From Curtobacterium sp. 9128 (GTDB lineage: Bacteria; Actinomycetota; Actinomycetes; Actinomycetales; Microbacteriaceae), in the NCBI RefSeq assembly GCF_900086645.1, contig NZ_LT576451.1, positions 2,976,001 through 3,040,000 on the forward strand: a stretch of DNA of 64,000 nt, written 5' to 3'. The notes under the pieces were generated by a model. It searched no databases, had not been told where the DNA came from, and saw only the letters and a list, made by a program, of their open reading frames with translations. Positions 27,881-37,136 of the stretch are shown here, piece after piece (within the stretch, counting starts at the first letter, position 1; each line of letters begins with the position of its first letter). Position numbers and translations under genes: made by a program.

Positions 27881-27924
27881 ACCGGATGCCCAGACACCGA
27901 CCGGATGCCCAGACTCCAACCGGA
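27881..27924 (-). repeat. 19-bp direct repeats upstream of hpf
   Basis: ACCGGATGCCCAGACACCG (27881-27899) is followed by ACCGGATGCCCAGACTCCA (27900-27918) and a third partial ACCGGA. They lie between the comF stop and the hpf promoter area and could be regulatory sites of hpf. Confidence 0.45.
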
Positions 27925-27967
27925 TTTTCGGTGGATACCGGGTGTTCACCGATCCCGCCGTCGCGCA

Positions 27968-28618
27968 TCAGCTGTCCACGCTCGCGGTCGCGACGCATCG
28001 CGTGACCCGTCCGCCGGCAGCCCGGACGGCGCGGATGGCCTCGGCCATGGTGACGCCGGTGGTCACGACGTCATCGACCACCACGACGTCGCGTCCGGCG
28101 AACCGCGACGCGGACAGGGTGCCGACGGTGGCGGCGACGCGTTCGACCGCGGTGCGTTCCTTCTGCCCGTCCGCGTCGCCACGCCCACGTCGGAGCGGCC
28201 GTGTCCCGCGGACACCACCGCGCGCGAGCAGGAGCACGACGGTGTCGAACCCGCGCCGACGTCTGCCCCGTGGGGACGGCGGGACCCGGACCACGACGGT
28301 CCCCGGCGGCGACGCGGCCAGTGCCCGCCGGACGAGTTCAGCGGTCGGACGTCCGAGCAGGGCTGCGACGTCGACCCGGCCGCGCAGCTTCAGTTCGAGG
28401 AGGAGCGTGCGGACGAGTCCCTCGTACTCGAACGCGGCGTCGAGACGGACGCCTGCGACCAGCCGGACCCGCCGGGGCCGACGTGCGAGGTCGGCTCGAC
28501 AGGCCGGACACACGGCACGATCCCGGGCGCCGCACCCCAGGCACGACACGGGCAGGAACAGCCCGACGACGGCGAGGACCGCATCGCGCCAGGGGGCGGG
28601 ACCAGTTGTGGAGGGCAT
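27968..28618 (-). CDS. comF: ComF-family phosphoribosyltransferase-like protein
   Basis: 216 aa from ATG 28618. An N-terminal zinc ribbon (CLGCGARDRAVCPAC) is followed by a double-helix region (DAAFEYEGLVRTLLLELKL) and the PRTase fold with the PRPP-binding loop VVVVDDVVTTGVTM. ComF is needed for DNA uptake and single-strand DNA handling in competent bacteria; in actinobacteria its role is unproven. It is 92 nt downstream of lpqB and probably belongs to the mtrA-mtrB-lpqB-comF unit. Confidence 0.88.
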   Translation of the reverse strand: MPSTTGPAPWRDAVLAVVGLFLPVSCLGCGARDRAVCPACRADLARRPRRVRLVAGVRLDAAFEYEGLVRTLLLELKLRGRVDVAALLGRPTAELVRRALAASPPGTVVVRVPPSPRGRRRRGFDTVVLLLARGGVRGTRPLRRGRGDADGQKERTAVERVAATVGTLSASRFAGRDVVVVDDVVTTGVTMAEAIRAVRAAGGRVTRCVATASVDS

Positions 28619-28710
28619 GCCACGATCCTCACCGCACCCGGCGCCGGGCGGGAAGTGGACCGCCGGACGGTGGACGAGCCTCCAGTCCGGTGCACTGTGG
28701 AGGAGGCGGG

Positions 28711-30456
28711 CTAGCGCTGCGTCCCCAGCACGTCCGCGGTGACCCCGATGCGATCCCAGCCGCCACCAGTGGACTGCAGCACCTGCCCGTCCATCGTCCG
28801 CAGCAGCAGCGATCCCCCGCTGCCCCCGGTGATCGCGGTGGCCGTGCCGTCCGGACGCTGGAGCGTCGTGGACTGCCCGCCGATCGTCGAGCGGACCACG
28901 GTCTGCCCGGTCGAGGTCTGCCCGAGCGACGCGACGTCCAGGTCGCTGACCCACGTGGCACCGATCGCGGTCCCCGACGCCGCCTGCAGCCGCACCGGTG
29001 CACCGAGCGCCGTCGGCGTCCGGTCCGAGTCGCGGATGATCGCCATCACGTACAGTCCCGGCCCGTCGTCGGTGTCGATGAGCGCGAGGGCCCTGGCCGA
29101 GTCACGGGACACCTGGAACGACACCAGCTTCCCGTCCGGCAGCGTCGACGACACCTGGTGCGGGTCGCCGCCGAGACCGTACGCGGTGATGCTCCTGGTG
29201 TCGGACCGTTCACCGACCCAGACGAACCCGGCGTCGTCGATGGACGGCGCGATCGTGGAGCTCCTGGTGTCGATCCGGAGCTCCGGCTTCCCGCTGCGCA
29301 CCACGAAGATCCCGTCGGCGTTGCCCACGGCAGCTTCCGAACCGGCGGCGCTGAGCGAGATGGAGGTCGGCCGGAGCTTCGCGATCGTGCTCCCCATGCC
29401 GCCCCCGAGCGCCGTGACGTCCCCGGTGCCCGGCGCCGCGTACCCGACCGTGTCGCCGTCGTCGACGAGCGGTCGGGGGTCGACGTCGGGGTTCAGCACC
29501 GCCGAGGTGCCGCTGGAGTCCGGGACCGAGAAGCTCGCTCCCTCGGCCGTCAGGTCGACGGACGAGATGGTCGCCACGGACGACAGCGACCGAGCGAGCT
29601 GCTCGCGCATGCGGACCTTGTCCACCGTCGTCGCCCGCAGGGCGTCGCGTGACAGGTCGACCTGGGCGTTGCCGCTGTCGACGGTGACCGCGTTCAGCGA
29701 GAGCTGCGTGCCCTCGGGGAACGACGTCACGACGGCGCCCTTCATCCACCCGGCCGGACCGGCGAGCAGCGCGCTCACGATCCGGGTGCTCGTCGACGAC
29801 CGGGCGAGGAACCAGCGCTCGTCGGGGATCAGGTACCGGTACGTCGGGTCGTAGAAGTACAGCGCGTGCGCCTGGAACACCTGCTCGAAGCTCACCGGCG
29901 ACAGGATGATGCCGTCGGGCGCGTAGCTGATCCGCCACTCGCCCCCTTCCTTCACGAACTGGAAGGTGAGCGTCGACGAGGTGGGGCGGACCGCCGGGGT
30001 GTACTCGCCGTCGCCGTCGACGGTCGCGCTGGCGGTGAGCGTGTAGGTGAGCTCGCGGGTGCCGACCCGTTCGACGTCGCCGTCGCCCTGCCGGACCGTG
30101 ACGCTCTGCCGCGGGTTCCACTTCTGCGAGAACGAGTCGCTGAGGAACTCCCTGGCGATCGCGTAGTTGTCCTGGGCGCCGGTCGCGGCGTCGATGAACT
30201 TCTCGAGGACGGTGTCCTGGTCCTGCCCGTCCTGCGGACCGCTCGGCCGGAAGTCCACCCCGGAGACGGAGTCGCCCTTGAGGCTCTGGCCGTCGCGGAC
30301 CGGGCCACCGGTGGGGATCGCCGCGCACGCGGTGAGCGCGACGAGCGCGACCGCGGCGAGCGCGACCGCGGCGAGCGCGACGCCGACGGTGCGGCGGACA
30401 CGCGTGCGCGCGCCCGTGCCGGCACCCGTGCCGGTGATGGTGCGGCGCGGCATCAT
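28711..30456 (-). CDS. lpqB: LpqB, lipoprotein partner of MtrAB
   Basis: 581 aa. The first codons ATGATG overlap the mtrB stop (ATGA), so translation is coupled. The signal peptide is Ala/Val-rich and ends in the lipobox LTAC, followed by AAIPTGGPVRDGQ, a typical LpqB start. The N-terminal half holds the GerMN-like domain (about 170-310, LLAGPAGWMKGAVVTSFPEGT), and the C-terminal half a beta-propeller-like LpqB domain. In mycobacteria LpqB binds the MtrB extracellular part and tunes MtrA phosphorylation during division and cell-wall growth. Confidence 0.93.
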   Translation of the reverse strand: MMPRRTITGTGAGTGARTRVRRTVGVALAAVALAAVALVALTACAAIPTGGPVRDGQSLKGDSVSGVDFRPSGPQDGQDQDTVLEKFIDAATGAQDNYAIAREFLSDSFSQKWNPRQSVTVRQGDGDVERVGTRELTYTLTASATVDGDGEYTPAVRPTSSTLTFQFVKEGGEWRISYAPDGIILSPVSFEQVFQAHALYFYDPTYRYLIPDERWFLARSSTSTRIVSALLAGPAGWMKGAVVTSFPEGTQLSLNAVTVDSGNAQVDLSRDALRATTVDKVRMREQLARSLSSVATISSVDLTAEGASFSVPDSSGTSAVLNPDVDPRPLVDDGDTVGYAAPGTGDVTALGGGMGSTIAKLRPTSISLSAAGSEAAVGNADGIFVVRSGKPELRIDTRSSTIAPSIDDAGFVWVGERSDTRSITAYGLGGDPHQVSSTLPDGKLVSFQVSRDSARALALIDTDDGPGLYVMAIIRDSDRTPTALGAPVRLQAASGTAIGATWVSDLDVASLGQTSTGQTVVRSTIGGQSTTLQRPDGTATAITGGSGGSLLLRTMDGQVLQSTGGGWDRIGVTADVLGTQR

Positions 30457-32117
30457 CTGGAGCCTCCTTCTCGGGGACCGTCGTAGGACTCGTCGAGCTC
30501 CGGCAGCGGGATCGCCGACGTCGCCGTGACCTCCTGCCCCTTGCGCGGGACCGTGAGCACGAACGCGGACCCCTCGCCCGGCCGGCTCCACACGTCGATG
30601 CGGCCACCGTGCAGGTTCGCGTCGCCGAGGCTGATCGCGAGGCCGAGCCCGGTCCCGCCGATGGTGCGCTTGCGGCTCGGGTCCGCTCGCCAGAAGCGGT
30701 CGAACACGCGAGCGGTGTCCTCTGCTGGCATGCCGACCCCGTGGTCGCGGACGGCGATCGCGACGGTCTTCGCGTCGCTGTCGACGACCACGTGCACCGG
30801 TTTGCCGTCCCCGTGCTCGATGGCGTTGCCGACGAGGTTGCGGAGGATGCGCCGGATGCGCCGGGCGTCGAGCTGCATCGTGGTGTGCCCGCCCGGGGTC
30901 GCGAGCCGGAGGTCCACGCCGACGCGCTCGGCGAGCGGACGGAACTCGTCGACGATGTCGGTCGTGAGCGATGCCGGCACGACGGGCTCCGTCTCGAGCT
31001 CGACGGCCTGCGCGTCGTACCGGGAGATCTCGAGCAGGTCGGCGAGCAGGAGCTCGAACCGCTCGATCTGGTCGTGGAGGAGCTCGGCCGACCGTCCGAC
31101 CGCCGGTTCGAACGCGTGCCGGGCGTCGTAGAGCACGTCGCCGGCGAGCCGGATCGTGGTGAGCGGGGTGCGGAGCTCGTGTGAGACGTCGGACACGAAG
31201 CGCTGCTGCACGCGGGAGAGTTCCGCCAGCTGGGTGATCTGGCGGCTCACGGCATCGGCCATGCCGTTGAAGCTCCGCGCCAGGACCGCGACGTCGTCCT
31301 CGCCCTTCACCGGGATGCGTTCGTCGAGGCGGCCGGCGGCGATCTTCCGACTGGTCTCGGCCGCACCCCGGATCGGCACGACGACGAGCCGGACGACGAG
31401 CGACGTCACCAGGGCGATGAGCACGATGAGCGCGACACCGCCGATGGACAGTGTCTGCGACACGAAGTCGAGGGTCTGCTGTGCGTCGGAGAGGTCGTAG
31501 ACCAGGTAGAGCTCGTACTGCCCGGCGCTCGGGATCTGCAGCGTCGACCCGACCGCGAGCCCGGGTTCGCTCCGGCCGGCGTCGTCGAGCCGGACCGGCT
31601 GCAGGCTGAGGTTGCCGGTGTTCTTCCCCACTTCCTTCCGCAGGGCGTCGGTGATGACGGCGTCCGGGAAGTCGGGGCTGGCGAGGTTCTGCAGCGTCTG
31701 CGACGTGGACTGCTTCGGCGAGCGCTCGATCGCGATCCTGGTGCCGCCTGGGCTCGTCGTGTTCGACAGGATCGCCTGTTGCGCCTCGTTCTGCAGGGTC
31801 TCCAGCTCGGACTGGTTGTTGTCCTCGGCCGCGGTGGCCGCGTCGAAGATGCCCTGCGCGACGTTCGTCGCACGGGCCGACTCCGCCTCGATCTGGTCCC
31901 GGCGCTGCGAGTAGACGTTCGTCGAGATGCTCACCATCACGGCGGTGCCGATGATCGCGACCGCGAGACCCGTGGTGGCCACCGTGATCGCGACGGACCG
32001 GACCATCAGGGAGCGGCGCCACAGGAACGCGACGCCGCGCCAGAGTCGCCTCGCCCACGACCGCATCCGTCGGCGCGCGCGCCCGAGGGACGTCAGGCCG
32101 GCCGAGGACGGCGGCAC
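30453..32117 (-). CDS. mtrB: Sensor histidine kinase MtrB
   Basis: 554 aa. TM1 (about 39-65, VRSVAITVATTGLAVAIIGT) and TM2 (about 225-250) border an extracellular domain. HAMP follows (VPIRGAAETSRKIAAGRLDERIP). The H-box is DVSHELRTPLTTIRLAG, the N-box LVGNAIEHGDG, and the G-boxes RDHGVGMP and GGTGLGLAISL. With MtrA it controls septation and cell-wall hydrolases in actinobacteria. It lies 5 nt after mtrA and overlaps lpqB by 4 bp. Confidence 0.95.
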   Translation of the reverse strand: MPPSSAGLTSLGRARRRMRSWARRLWRGVAFLWRRSLMVRSVAITVATTGLAVAIIGTAVMVSISTNVYSQRRDQIEAESARATNVAQGIFDAATAAEDNNQSELETLQNEAQQAILSNTTSPGGTRIAIERSPKQSTSQTLQNLASPDFPDAVITDALRKEVGKNTGNLSLQPVRLDDAGRSEPGLAVGSTLQIPSAGQYELYLVYDLSDAQQTLDFVSQTLSIGGVALIVLIALVTSLVVRLVVVPIRGAAETSRKIAAGRLDERIPVKGEDDVAVLARSFNGMADAVSRQITQLAELSRVQQRFVSDVSHELRTPLTTIRLAGDVLYDARHAFEPAVGRSAELLHDQIERFELLLADLLEISRYDAQAVELETEPVVPASLTTDIVDEFRPLAERVGVDLRLATPGGHTTMQLDARRIRRILRNLVGNAIEHGDGKPVHVVVDSDAKTVAIAVRDHGVGMPAEDTARVFDRFWRADPSRKRTIGGTGLGLAISLGDANLHGGRIDVWSRPGEGSAFVLTVPRKGQEVTATSAIPLPELDESYDGPREGGSR

Positions 32118-32122
32118 GGTGG

Positions 32123-32797
32123 TCAGGCTCCCCCGGCGCGGTAGCCGACGCCACGGACGGTGGACACGATGCGCGGGTTGTCCGGGTCGTGCTCGATCTT
32201 CGCGCGGAGGCGCTGGACGTGCACGTTCACCAGGCGGGTGTCCGCCTTGTAGTGGTAGCCCCAGACCTGCTCGAGCAGCATCTCGCGGGTGAAGACCTGG
32301 TTGGGCTTCTCGGCGAGCGCGCGGAGCAGGTCGAACTCGAGCGGCGTGAGCGCGATGACGGCGTCGCCGCGACGGACCTCGTGCCCCGGGACGTCGACGG
32401 TGAGGTCCCCCACGTGCAGCACGGCGGCATCGGACGCCGTCGGGCGCAGACGGGTGCGGATGCGGGCGACGAGTTCCTTCGGGTTGAACGGCTTCACGAC
32501 GTAGTCGTCCGCACCGTTCTCGAGCCCGGCGACGACGTCGGAGGTGTCGCCCTTCGCGGTGAGCATGATGATCGGCGTGCCGCTCTCGGCGCGGATGCGA
32601 CGGCAGACCTCGATGCCGTCGATACCGGGGAGCATGACGTCGAGGAGGACCAGGTCGGGCTTCGTCGAGTGGAAGGCGTCGACGGCGTCGTTGCCGTCAG
32701 CGCTGAACTCGGGCTCGTAGCCCTCCGAGCGGAGGACGATGCCGATCATCTCGGCGAGGGCCTGGTCGTCGTCGACGACGAGGATGCGCGGTGTCAT
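32123..32797 (-). CDS. mtrA: Response regulator MtrA
   Basis: 224 aa, the exact size expected, from ATG 32797. The receiver domain starts TPRILVVDDDQALAEMIGI, with the phospho-Asp in LVLLDVMLPG and the Lys in DDYVVKPFNP. The winged-helix domain has the recognition-helix region QVWGYHYKADTRLVNVHVQ, typical of MtrA. It directs genes of cell division and wall remodelling. It is the first gene of the operon. Confidence 0.96.
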   Translation of the reverse strand: MTPRILVVDDDQALAEMIGIVLRSEGYEPEFSADGNDAVDAFHSTKPDLVLLDVMLPGIDGIEVCRRIRAESGTPIIMLTAKGDTSDVVAGLENGADDYVVKPFNPKELVARIRTRLRPTASDAAVLHVGDLTVDVPGHEVRRGDAVIALTPLEFDLLRALAEKPNQVFTREMLLEQVWGYHYKADTRLVNVHVQRLRAKIEHDPDNPRIVSTVRGVGYRAGGA

Positions 32798-32942
32798 GTG
32801 ATGTGGACTCCGGGTGCGGTGCGGGGGTGCCCGGGCAGGCACCTCCCGTTCACGATAGCCGAGCCCCCATCAGGCTGCGTTTTCCGACAGGATGGGAGGG
32901 ACCGCGTGTTGCCTCGCGCGGCCGACGTGAGGGGGCGGTTCG

Positions 32943-34220
32943 ATGGCCGGCGACGAATGGCGCGTTCCGGGGACGGGTGCACAGCCGGGAGGCCCCGGTC
33001 CGGTCCCGACGCCACCCCCGTTCCCGGGTGGGTCCGCTCCACTGCCCCCACCGCCACGTCCGGCCGCGTCGCGTCCGGTGATCCCGCTGCGGCCGCTCGG
33101 CCTCGGCGACGTCCTGGCCGGTGCGTTCACGGTGTTCCGGCGGAACGCCCGCGTGCTCCTGCTCTGGAGCCTGCTGCTCTCCGGCGTGCTCGGGCTGGTG
33201 TCCACGCTCGTGTCGACGCTCGGCCGACAGTCGTTGCAGTCCAGGATGTTCTCCGCGGTGGACGGCTCCGGATCCGGTGACGCCGACACGATCTTCGCCG
33301 GGTCCGTGCTGCTGTACCTCGTGCTCTCCGTCGCGGTGCCCTTCCTCGCGTGGCTCGCCCGCGGGTTCCTCGTCGCACCGGTCGCCGTCGACACCGGGCA
33401 GCGCGTGCTCGGACGGCGAGGCACCTTCCGCGGGCTCTGGTCGCTGCTCGCCGGGCGTCGACTCTCGGTCGTCTGGTGGATGCTCCTGCAGCTCGCCGCC
33501 GGGCTCGTCGTCGGGGTGCTCTTCGGCGTGGTGGTCGTCGGGTTCGTCGGTGCCCTGACCGCGAGCAACAGCGGCGTCGGCGGCTTCGTGCTCGGGATCA
33601 TCGGGATGGTCCTCGGCTTCATCGTGCTCGTCACGTTCCTCGACACACGGTTCGCGTTCACCGTCGCGACGATCGCGCTGGAGGGCCGCGGGGTGTTCGC
33701 CGCGGCGGCGCAGTCGTGGCGGCTCACCCGCGGGGCGTTCTGGCGCACGTGCGGGATCCGGCTGCTCGTGACGGTGGTGTTCTCGTTCGCGGCCGGGATC
33801 GCGAGCACGCCGCTGACGATCGGGGCCGCGCTGTTCTCGGGCGTGTTCGACCCGCTCGGGCAGACCGGCACGGGCTCCGGCGTCTCGGCGGGTGCCGTCG
33901 TCGCGCTCGTGGTCGGCAGCCTCCTGGTGATCGCCGTGCAGTGCATCACCGACGTGCTGAGCGCATCGGTCACGACGTTCCTGGCGATCGACCGACGGAT
34001 CCGGACCGAGGCGCTCGACCAGCGGATCGCGTCGCACCTGGAGACCGGGCAGCCCGTCGACCCGTTCGCTCCGGCACCGCCCGTGTCCCGGCCGCCGTGG
34101 CCAGGGGCCGGCCCGTGGCAGCAGGGCTGGCCAGGGCAGCAGGACCCGCGGCAGCCGCAGCAGTACGGCTGGCCGCAGGCGCCGCAGCAGTGGGGTCCGC
34201 CACGACCCGGCGGGCAGTGA
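32943..34220 (+). CDS. Proline-rich membrane protein, first gene of the MoxR cluster
   Basis: 425 aa. A Pro/Gly-rich N-terminus of about 45 residues is followed by IPLRPLGLGDVLAGAFTVFRRNARVLLLW, the start of the glycerophosphoryl-diester-phosphodiesterase membrane-domain family found in many actinobacteria. Six hydrophobic segments follow, and the tail is rich in Pro, Gln and Trp (GWPGQQDPRQPQQYGWP). No enzymatic domain is attached. Its stop overlaps the next start codon (TGATG), tying it to the DUF4129-DUF4350-MoxR-DUF58 operon. It may be a scaffold in the membrane complex of that cluster (inference). Confidence 0.75.
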   Translation: MAGDEWRVPGTGAQPGGPGPVPTPPPFPGGSAPLPPPPRPAASRPVIPLRPLGLGDVLAGAFTVFRRNARVLLLWSLLLSGVLGLVSTLVSTLGRQSLQSRMFSAVDGSGSGDADTIFAGSVLLYLVLSVAVPFLAWLARGFLVAPVAVDTGQRVLGRRGTFRGLWSLLAGRRLSVVWWMLLQLAAGLVVGVLFGVVVVGFVGALTASNSGVGGFVLGIIGMVLGFIVLVTFLDTRFAFTVATIALEGRGVFAAAAQSWRLTRGAFWRTCGIRLLVTVVFSFAAGIASTPLTIGAALFSGVFDPLGQTGTGSGVSAGAVVALVVGSLLVIAVQCITDVLSASVTTFLAIDRRIRTEALDQRIASHLETGQPVDPFAPAPPVSRPPWPGAGPWQQGWPGQQDPRQPQQYGWPQAPQQWGPPRPGGQ

Positions 34221-34861
34221 TGGCGGCGGTCGACCCCGACGAGGCCCGTCGACTCCTCGAACGCGAACTCGGTCGTGCCGAGTACGACGGCGCGCACGTC
34301 ACGTGGTGGGACCGGTTCTCGCGGGGGTTCTTCGAGTGGCTCGGCTCACTCCGTCCCGACGGCATCGGCTCGCCCGCGTTCGGCCGGACCCTGCTCGTCA
34401 TCGCGATCGTGGTCATCGTCGCGGTGGTCGTCCTCGTGGTCGTCGCCCGCGGCCTCCCCCGGCGACGGGCCCGTCTGCGCGCCGAGCGCCTCGGTGGGGT
34501 GCTCGACGACGACGACCTGCGCTCGGCGGCCACGATCGCCGAAGCCGCTCGCGCCGCACTGCGGTCGGGTGACTGGTCGACCGCGGTCCTCGAGGGCTAC
34601 CGTGCCCTGGCCCGCGGACTCGGCGAGCGCGACCTCGTCCCAGACGTCCCCGGTGCGACCGCTCGGGCGATCGCGGTGCGGGCCGCGGTCGTGTTCCCCG
34701 CGTCCGAAGCCGCCCTGCACGACGCCGCGAGCACCTTCGACGCCGTCCGGTACCTCGGGGCCGAGGCCGACGAACGCGTCGCCCGGCAGGTCGTCGAGAC
34801 GGAGAGCGCCATCAGGGGCGCCCGACCGGCACGCACGACGACACCGGCGGTGCCCGCGTGA
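34220..34861 (+). CDS. DUF4129 membrane protein
   Basis: 213 aa, ATG overlapping the previous stop by one base. An amphipathic start (DPDEARRLLERELGRAEYDG, WWDRFSRGFFEWLGSL) and one membrane helix (LLVIAIVVIVAVVVLVVVARG, about 63-83) are followed by a cytoplasmic helical domain (AEAARAALRSGDWSTAVLEGYRALARGLGER). DUF4129 proteins are encoded with MoxR ATPases and DUF58 proteins in almost all actinobacteria, with unknown biochemical role. It ends in a GTGA overlap with the DUF4350 gene. Confidence 0.82.
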   Translation: MAAVDPDEARRLLERELGRAEYDGAHVTWWDRFSRGFFEWLGSLRPDGIGSPAFGRTLLVIAIVVIVAVVVLVVVARGLPRRRARLRAERLGGVLDDDDLRSAATIAEAARAALRSGDWSTAVLEGYRALARGLGERDLVPDVPGATARAIAVRAAVVFPASEAALHDAASTFDAVRYLGAEADERVARQVVETESAIRGARPARTTTPAVPA

Positions 34862-36144
34862 GCGCGACGACGAACGCGCCCCCGGTCGACAGGGCGCCCG
34901 CAGCAGCCACCCCTGATCGCCGCGGTCCACGGTTCGTGTTCTGGATCGTGGTCGTGCTCGTCGGGGTGCTGCTCGCGGCACTGACCGCGATGATCGGCAC
35001 CGGCAACGGCCCGTCGAACGCCCCGCTCGACCTGTCCTCGGCGACCGCGAGCGGCTCGAAGGCGCTCGTGCGGGTGCTCGAGCAGCAGGGCACGGACGTG
35101 GACGTGGTGCACGACGCCGACCGGCTCGGCAGCGGCACGGCGTCGGTCGGGGGCACGGTGTTCGTCGACGACTCCGCCGGGGTCCTCGCCCCTGCGGTCG
35201 CTCGGCGCATCGCCCGCACCGTTCCCGACGTGGTCCTCGTGACGAGCGACCCGGCCGTGCTCGAGGCCTTCGGGGTCGACGCCGAACCCGCCGCGTCGAT
35301 CGACACGACCGACACGGTGTCGACCACGTCGTGCGACATCGCCGCCGCCCGCTCCGCCGGCCGGGTGACCACGACGGGGACCGGCTACACGGTGCCCGCG
35401 TCGGCCGGGGTCCGCTGCGCGCCGACCGGGACGGGAGCCGACCGCACGTGGGGCCTCGTCGAATCCCGGACCGCCGCCGGGAGCGTCACCCTCGTCGGCA
35501 CGACCGCCGCGTTCCGGAACGACACGATCACCACGGCCGGCAACGCGGCGCTCGCGCTCGGGCTGCTCGGCGGCGACGACCACCTCGCCTGGTACGTGCC
35601 GACCGCCGGGACCACCGACGCAGCACCGACCCTCGGCGAACTCGCGCCGCCGTGGGTGCCGAGTGCGATCGCGATCCTGGCGCTCGTCGCGGTGGCGGCC
35701 AGTGTCTGGCGGGGTCGCCGGCTCGGCCCGCTCGTCGTGGAGCAGCTCCCCGTCGTCGTCCGCGCCTCCGAGACCACCGAGGGCCGCGCACGCCTGTACG
35801 CCAGGACCCGCGACCGCACGCACACCCTGGACACGCTCCGGCTCGCCGCGATCCGCCGCATCGGCCGGACGCTCGGGTTCCCCCGATCGGCGCACGTCGA
35901 CGACGTCGTCCACCGCGCGGCGACCGCGACGGGCCTGCCCGCGCGGCACGTCGGCGCGGTGCTCGTCGGTGGACCGACGACCGACGACCGCGCGCTGGTC
36001 GATGGAGCCGATGCGCTCGACCAGCTCGAGCGCGCCGTGAGCCGAGCCGTCTCCGGGGACGCACCACGGGCCTCCCGTCCGGCTGCCCCGGCCCCGTCAG
36101 CAACCGCACCTGCCACCGATCCCCGACCAGGAGGACGACCGTGA
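34858..36144 (+). CDS. DUF4350 membrane protein
   Basis: 428 aa. One helix near residue 25-45 (FVFWIVVVLVGVLLAALTAM) is followed by an extracellular GATase1-like DUF4350 domain (SNAPLDLSSATASGSKALVRVLEQQG, VFVDDSAG). A second helix (about 262-280) precedes a cytoplasmic helical tail. The disordered last 30 residues include ASRP, encoded by a half copy of repeat family A (36062-36081). It overlaps both neighbours by 4 bp. Its function is unknown; it is a standard partner of MoxR clusters. Confidence 0.82.
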   Translation: MSATTNAPPVDRAPAAATPDRRGPRFVFWIVVVLVGVLLAALTAMIGTGNGPSNAPLDLSSATASGSKALVRVLEQQGTDVDVVHDADRLGSGTASVGGTVFVDDSAGVLAPAVARRIARTVPDVVLVTSDPAVLEAFGVDAEPAASIDTTDTVSTTSCDIAAARSAGRVTTTGTGYTVPASAGVRCAPTGTGADRTWGLVESRTAAGSVTLVGTTAAFRNDTITTAGNAALALGLLGGDDHLAWYVPTAGTTDAAPTLGELAPPWVPSAIAILALVAVAASVWRGRRLGPLVVEQLPVVVRASETTEGRARLYARTRDRTHTLDTLRLAAIRRIGRTLGFPRSAHVDDVVHRAATATGLPARHVGAVLVGGPTTDDRALVDGADALDQLERAVSRAVSGDAPRASRPAAPAPSATAPATDPRPGGRP

Positions 36145-37136
36145 CCGACCACCCCACCAGCGCACCCGGCGCACCCACCGTGACGGCGGACCCGCTCCGC
36201 GACGCCTTCGGCCGGGTCCGCGCCGAGGTCGGCAAGGCCGTCGTCGGACAGGAGGGCGCGGTCTCCGGCATGATCGTCGGCCTGCTCGCCCAGGGGCACG
36301 TCCTGCTCGAGGGCGTCCCCGGCGTCGCGAAGACCCTGCTCGTGCGGAGCCTCGCCGCGGCGATGTCGCTCGACACGAAGCGGATCCAGTTCACCCCGGA
36401 CCTGATGCCCGGTGACGTCACCGGCTCGCTCGTCTACGACGCCTCGACGAGGACCTTCCCGTTCCGCGAGGGTCCGGTGTTCACGAACGTGCTGCTCGCC
36501 GACGAGGTCAACCGCACCCCGCCGAAGACGCAGTCGGCGCTCCTCGAGGCCATGGAGGAACGCCAGGTGAGCGTCGACGGCACGGCGAAGCCCCTCCCCG
36601 ACCCGTTCTTCGTCGCCGCGACGATGAACCCGATCGAGTTCGAGGGCACCTACACGCTGCCGGAGGCGCAGCTCGACCGCTTCCTGATGAAGCTCACGCT
36701 CGACGTGCCGCCCCGTGACGTCGAGTGGCAGGTGCTCCGCCGGCACGCCGACGGGTTCGTGCCACGCGACGTCCGGTCCGCCGGCATCGTCCCCGTGGTG
36801 GGCGCTGCCGAGGTCACCGCCGCACAGCGTGCCGTCCGCGGCGTCGGCGCTCGGGACGACGTCCTGGCGTACATCGTCGACCTCGCCCGTGCGACCCGGC
36901 AGGCGCCGTCCGTCCGGGTCGGCGTGAGCCCACGTGGAGCCACGGCACTGCTCGCCGCCGCGAAGGCCTGGGCATGGATCACCGGCTACGACGCGATCAC
37001 CCCCGACCACGTGCAGGCGATGCTGCTGCCGGTGTGGCGGCACCGGCTCCGGGTGGCCGCCGACGCCGAGCTCGAGGGCGTGGGCGCCGACGGGGTCCTG
37101 CAGCAGGTGCTCGAACAGGTGCGGGTGCCGATCTAG
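36141..37136 (+). CDS. MoxR-family AAA+ ATPase
   Basis: 331 aa, GTG start after AGGAGG, overlapping DUF4350 as GTGA. Walker A is GVPGVAKTLL, Walker B is VLLADEVNRTPP, sensor 1 lies in FVAATMNPIEFEGTY and the arginine finger is in LPEAQLDRFLMK. MoxR ATPases act as chaperones that help insert metal ions or assemble complexes with von Willebrand-A or DUF58 partners. The next gene encodes its DUF58 partner, so the two probably form the core of this membrane-associated system. Confidence 0.93.
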   Translation: MTDHPTSAPGAPTVTADPLRDAFGRVRAEVGKAVVGQEGAVSGMIVGLLAQGHVLLEGVPGVAKTLLVRSLAAAMSLDTKRIQFTPDLMPGDVTGSLVYDASTRTFPFREGPVFTNVLLADEVNRTPPKTQSALLEAMEERQVSVDGTAKPLPDPFFVAATMNPIEFEGTYTLPEAQLDRFLMKLTLDVPPRDVEWQVLRRHADGFVPRDVRSAGIVPVVGAAEVTAAQRAVRGVGARDDVLAYIVDLARATRQAPSVRVGVSPRGATALLAAAKAWAWITGYDAITPDHVQAMLLPVWRHRLRVAADAELEGVGADGVLQQVLEQVRVPI

